Positions 63,712-64,000 of a stretch of 64,000 bases of DNA are shown here, in pieces (positions within the stretch are counted from its first letter, which is position 1; each line of letters begins with the position of its first letter). The DNA lies in NCBI GenBank assembly GCA_038243395.1, contig JBBSRC010000004.1, forward strand, positions 21,714 to 85,713, given 5' to 3'. Under the pieces are notes generated by a model, which saw only the letters and a list, made by a program, of their open reading frames with translations, was not told where the DNA came from and made no database searches. This DNA is from Gelidibacter sp038243395. Lineage in GTDB: Bacteria; Bacteroidota; Bacteroidia; Flavobacteriales; Flavobacteriaceae. Position numbers and translations under genes: made by a program.

Positions 63712-63963
63712 TTATAAAGAAGCAACGTGTTTAGATAAACCAGATTTTAAGTTAGCTGCTTTATTATCATGAATAATATTCTTCTTAGCTAATTTATCGA
63801 TCATTGCAGAAACTACTGGGAAAAGCTCTTGAGCTTCAGTTGCATTCTCCATTTCACGCAGCTTTTTAATAGCATTACGTGTAGTTCTGTGTTTATACCT
63901 GTTGGTTAAACGCTTAGACTCGTTACTTCTGATTCTTTTTAATGCTGACTTATGATTTGCCAT
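63712..63963 (-). CDS. rpsT: 30S ribosomal protein S20
   Basis: 83 residues, MANHKSALKRIRSNESKRLTNR..., all-helical and very basic, matching S20 of the small ribosomal subunit. The N-terminal KSALKRIR and the IDKLAKKNIIHDNKAANLKSGL region are typical. Single gene with a terminator at its 3' end. An apparent tRNA 3' end lies 27 bp upstream on the same strand. Confidence 0.96.
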   Translation of the reverse strand: MANHKSALKRIRSNESKRLTNRYKHRTTRNAIKKLREMENATEAQELFPVVSAMIDKLAKKNIIHDNKAANLKSGLSKHVASL

Positions 63964-63989
63964 TTTCTTTCTTTCTTATTAAAAAATTG

Positions 63990-64000
63990 TAGCCCGTAGG
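63990..64000 (-). tRNA. Probable 3' end of a tRNA (tRNA-Glu-like), cut by the window edge
   Basis: Read on the minus strand, the last 11 bases are CCTACGGGCTA: end of a T stem, a 7-base acceptor strand ACGGGCT and discriminator A. From memory, flavobacterial tRNA-Glu genes end in this way and precede rpsT. Only 11 bases are visible, so neither the tRNA identity nor the gene itself can be proved. Confidence 0.4.

Overview
The window is a 64 kb chromosomal stretch from a member of the Bacteroidota, almost certainly a marine-type Flavobacteriaceae. Supporting signs are the low G+C sequence, near absence of Shine-Dalgarno sites, a SusC/SusD pair, an outer-membrane receptor with a carboxypeptidase-regulatory-like N-terminus, flavobacterial family genes (DUF4295, DUF4293, DUF1599, a BT_3928-like DoxX protein), candidate TAnnTTTG-type promoters, and a Rho factor with a long disordered insertion. 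The genus cannot be fixed from the sequence alone.

Layout. 0-10 kb is a mostly minus-strand housekeeping block: ftsY (cut by the window edge), an apparent free-standing structured RNA, DUF4295-rpmG-rpmB, cinA-Hpt-FAH hydrolase, a DnaQ-like exonuclease, a lipoyl acyltransferase E2, a family 2 glycosyltransferase and recR, followed by a plus-strand Na+/solute symporter converging on a CoA-binding protein. 10-13.5 kb holds a TonB-receptor-like gene broken by one frameshift, then about 770 bp of gene-free DNA with orphan terminators. 13.5-20 kb carries a FabH-like synthase, a secreted S9 peptidase, htpG and a secreted unknown protein. 20.2-21.3 kb is a gene-free array of degenerate palindromic repeats that includes a 134-bp tandem duplication. 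21-32 kb has a FUSC membrane protein, a DsbD-type thiol reductase and a tripartite RND efflux operon. 32-36.7 kb is an isolated SusC/SusD nutrient uptake pair.

37-47 kb is a loosely packed accessory or stress region: AI-2E-type permease, PRC-barrel protein, ribosome hibernation factor, membrane-anchored EEP hydrolase, glycine-rich membrane protein, a PMP3-like 50-aa protein, a 45-aa charged protein and DUF421. It has long intergenic gaps and at least two decayed coding remnants. A tRNA-Arg(ACG) follows. 47.4-51 kb is a sulfur module: a Crp/Fnr regulator with a cysteine cluster, two YeeE/YedE-type transporter halves, and a persulfide-dioxygenase-like protein fused to two rhodanese domains.

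51-64 kb returns to conserved flavobacterial core genes: DUF1599, DoxX-like, tpiA, prmA and clpS on the minus strand; divergent folP-lipoprotein-cdaA (c-di-AMP synthesis); truA with an MsbA-like ABC exporter; a YfcE-like phosphoesterase; DUF4293; rho; rpsT; and what looks like the 3' end of a tRNA at the edge.

No CRISPR array, prophage, intact insertion sequence or obvious new multi-gene defence system was seen. The most interesting signals are the structured RNA near 0.7-0.8 kb, the repeat array at 20.4-21.2 kb, the sulfur module, the unknown lipoprotein between folP and cdaA, the disordered Rho insertion and the coding remnants in the 40-46 kb gaps.
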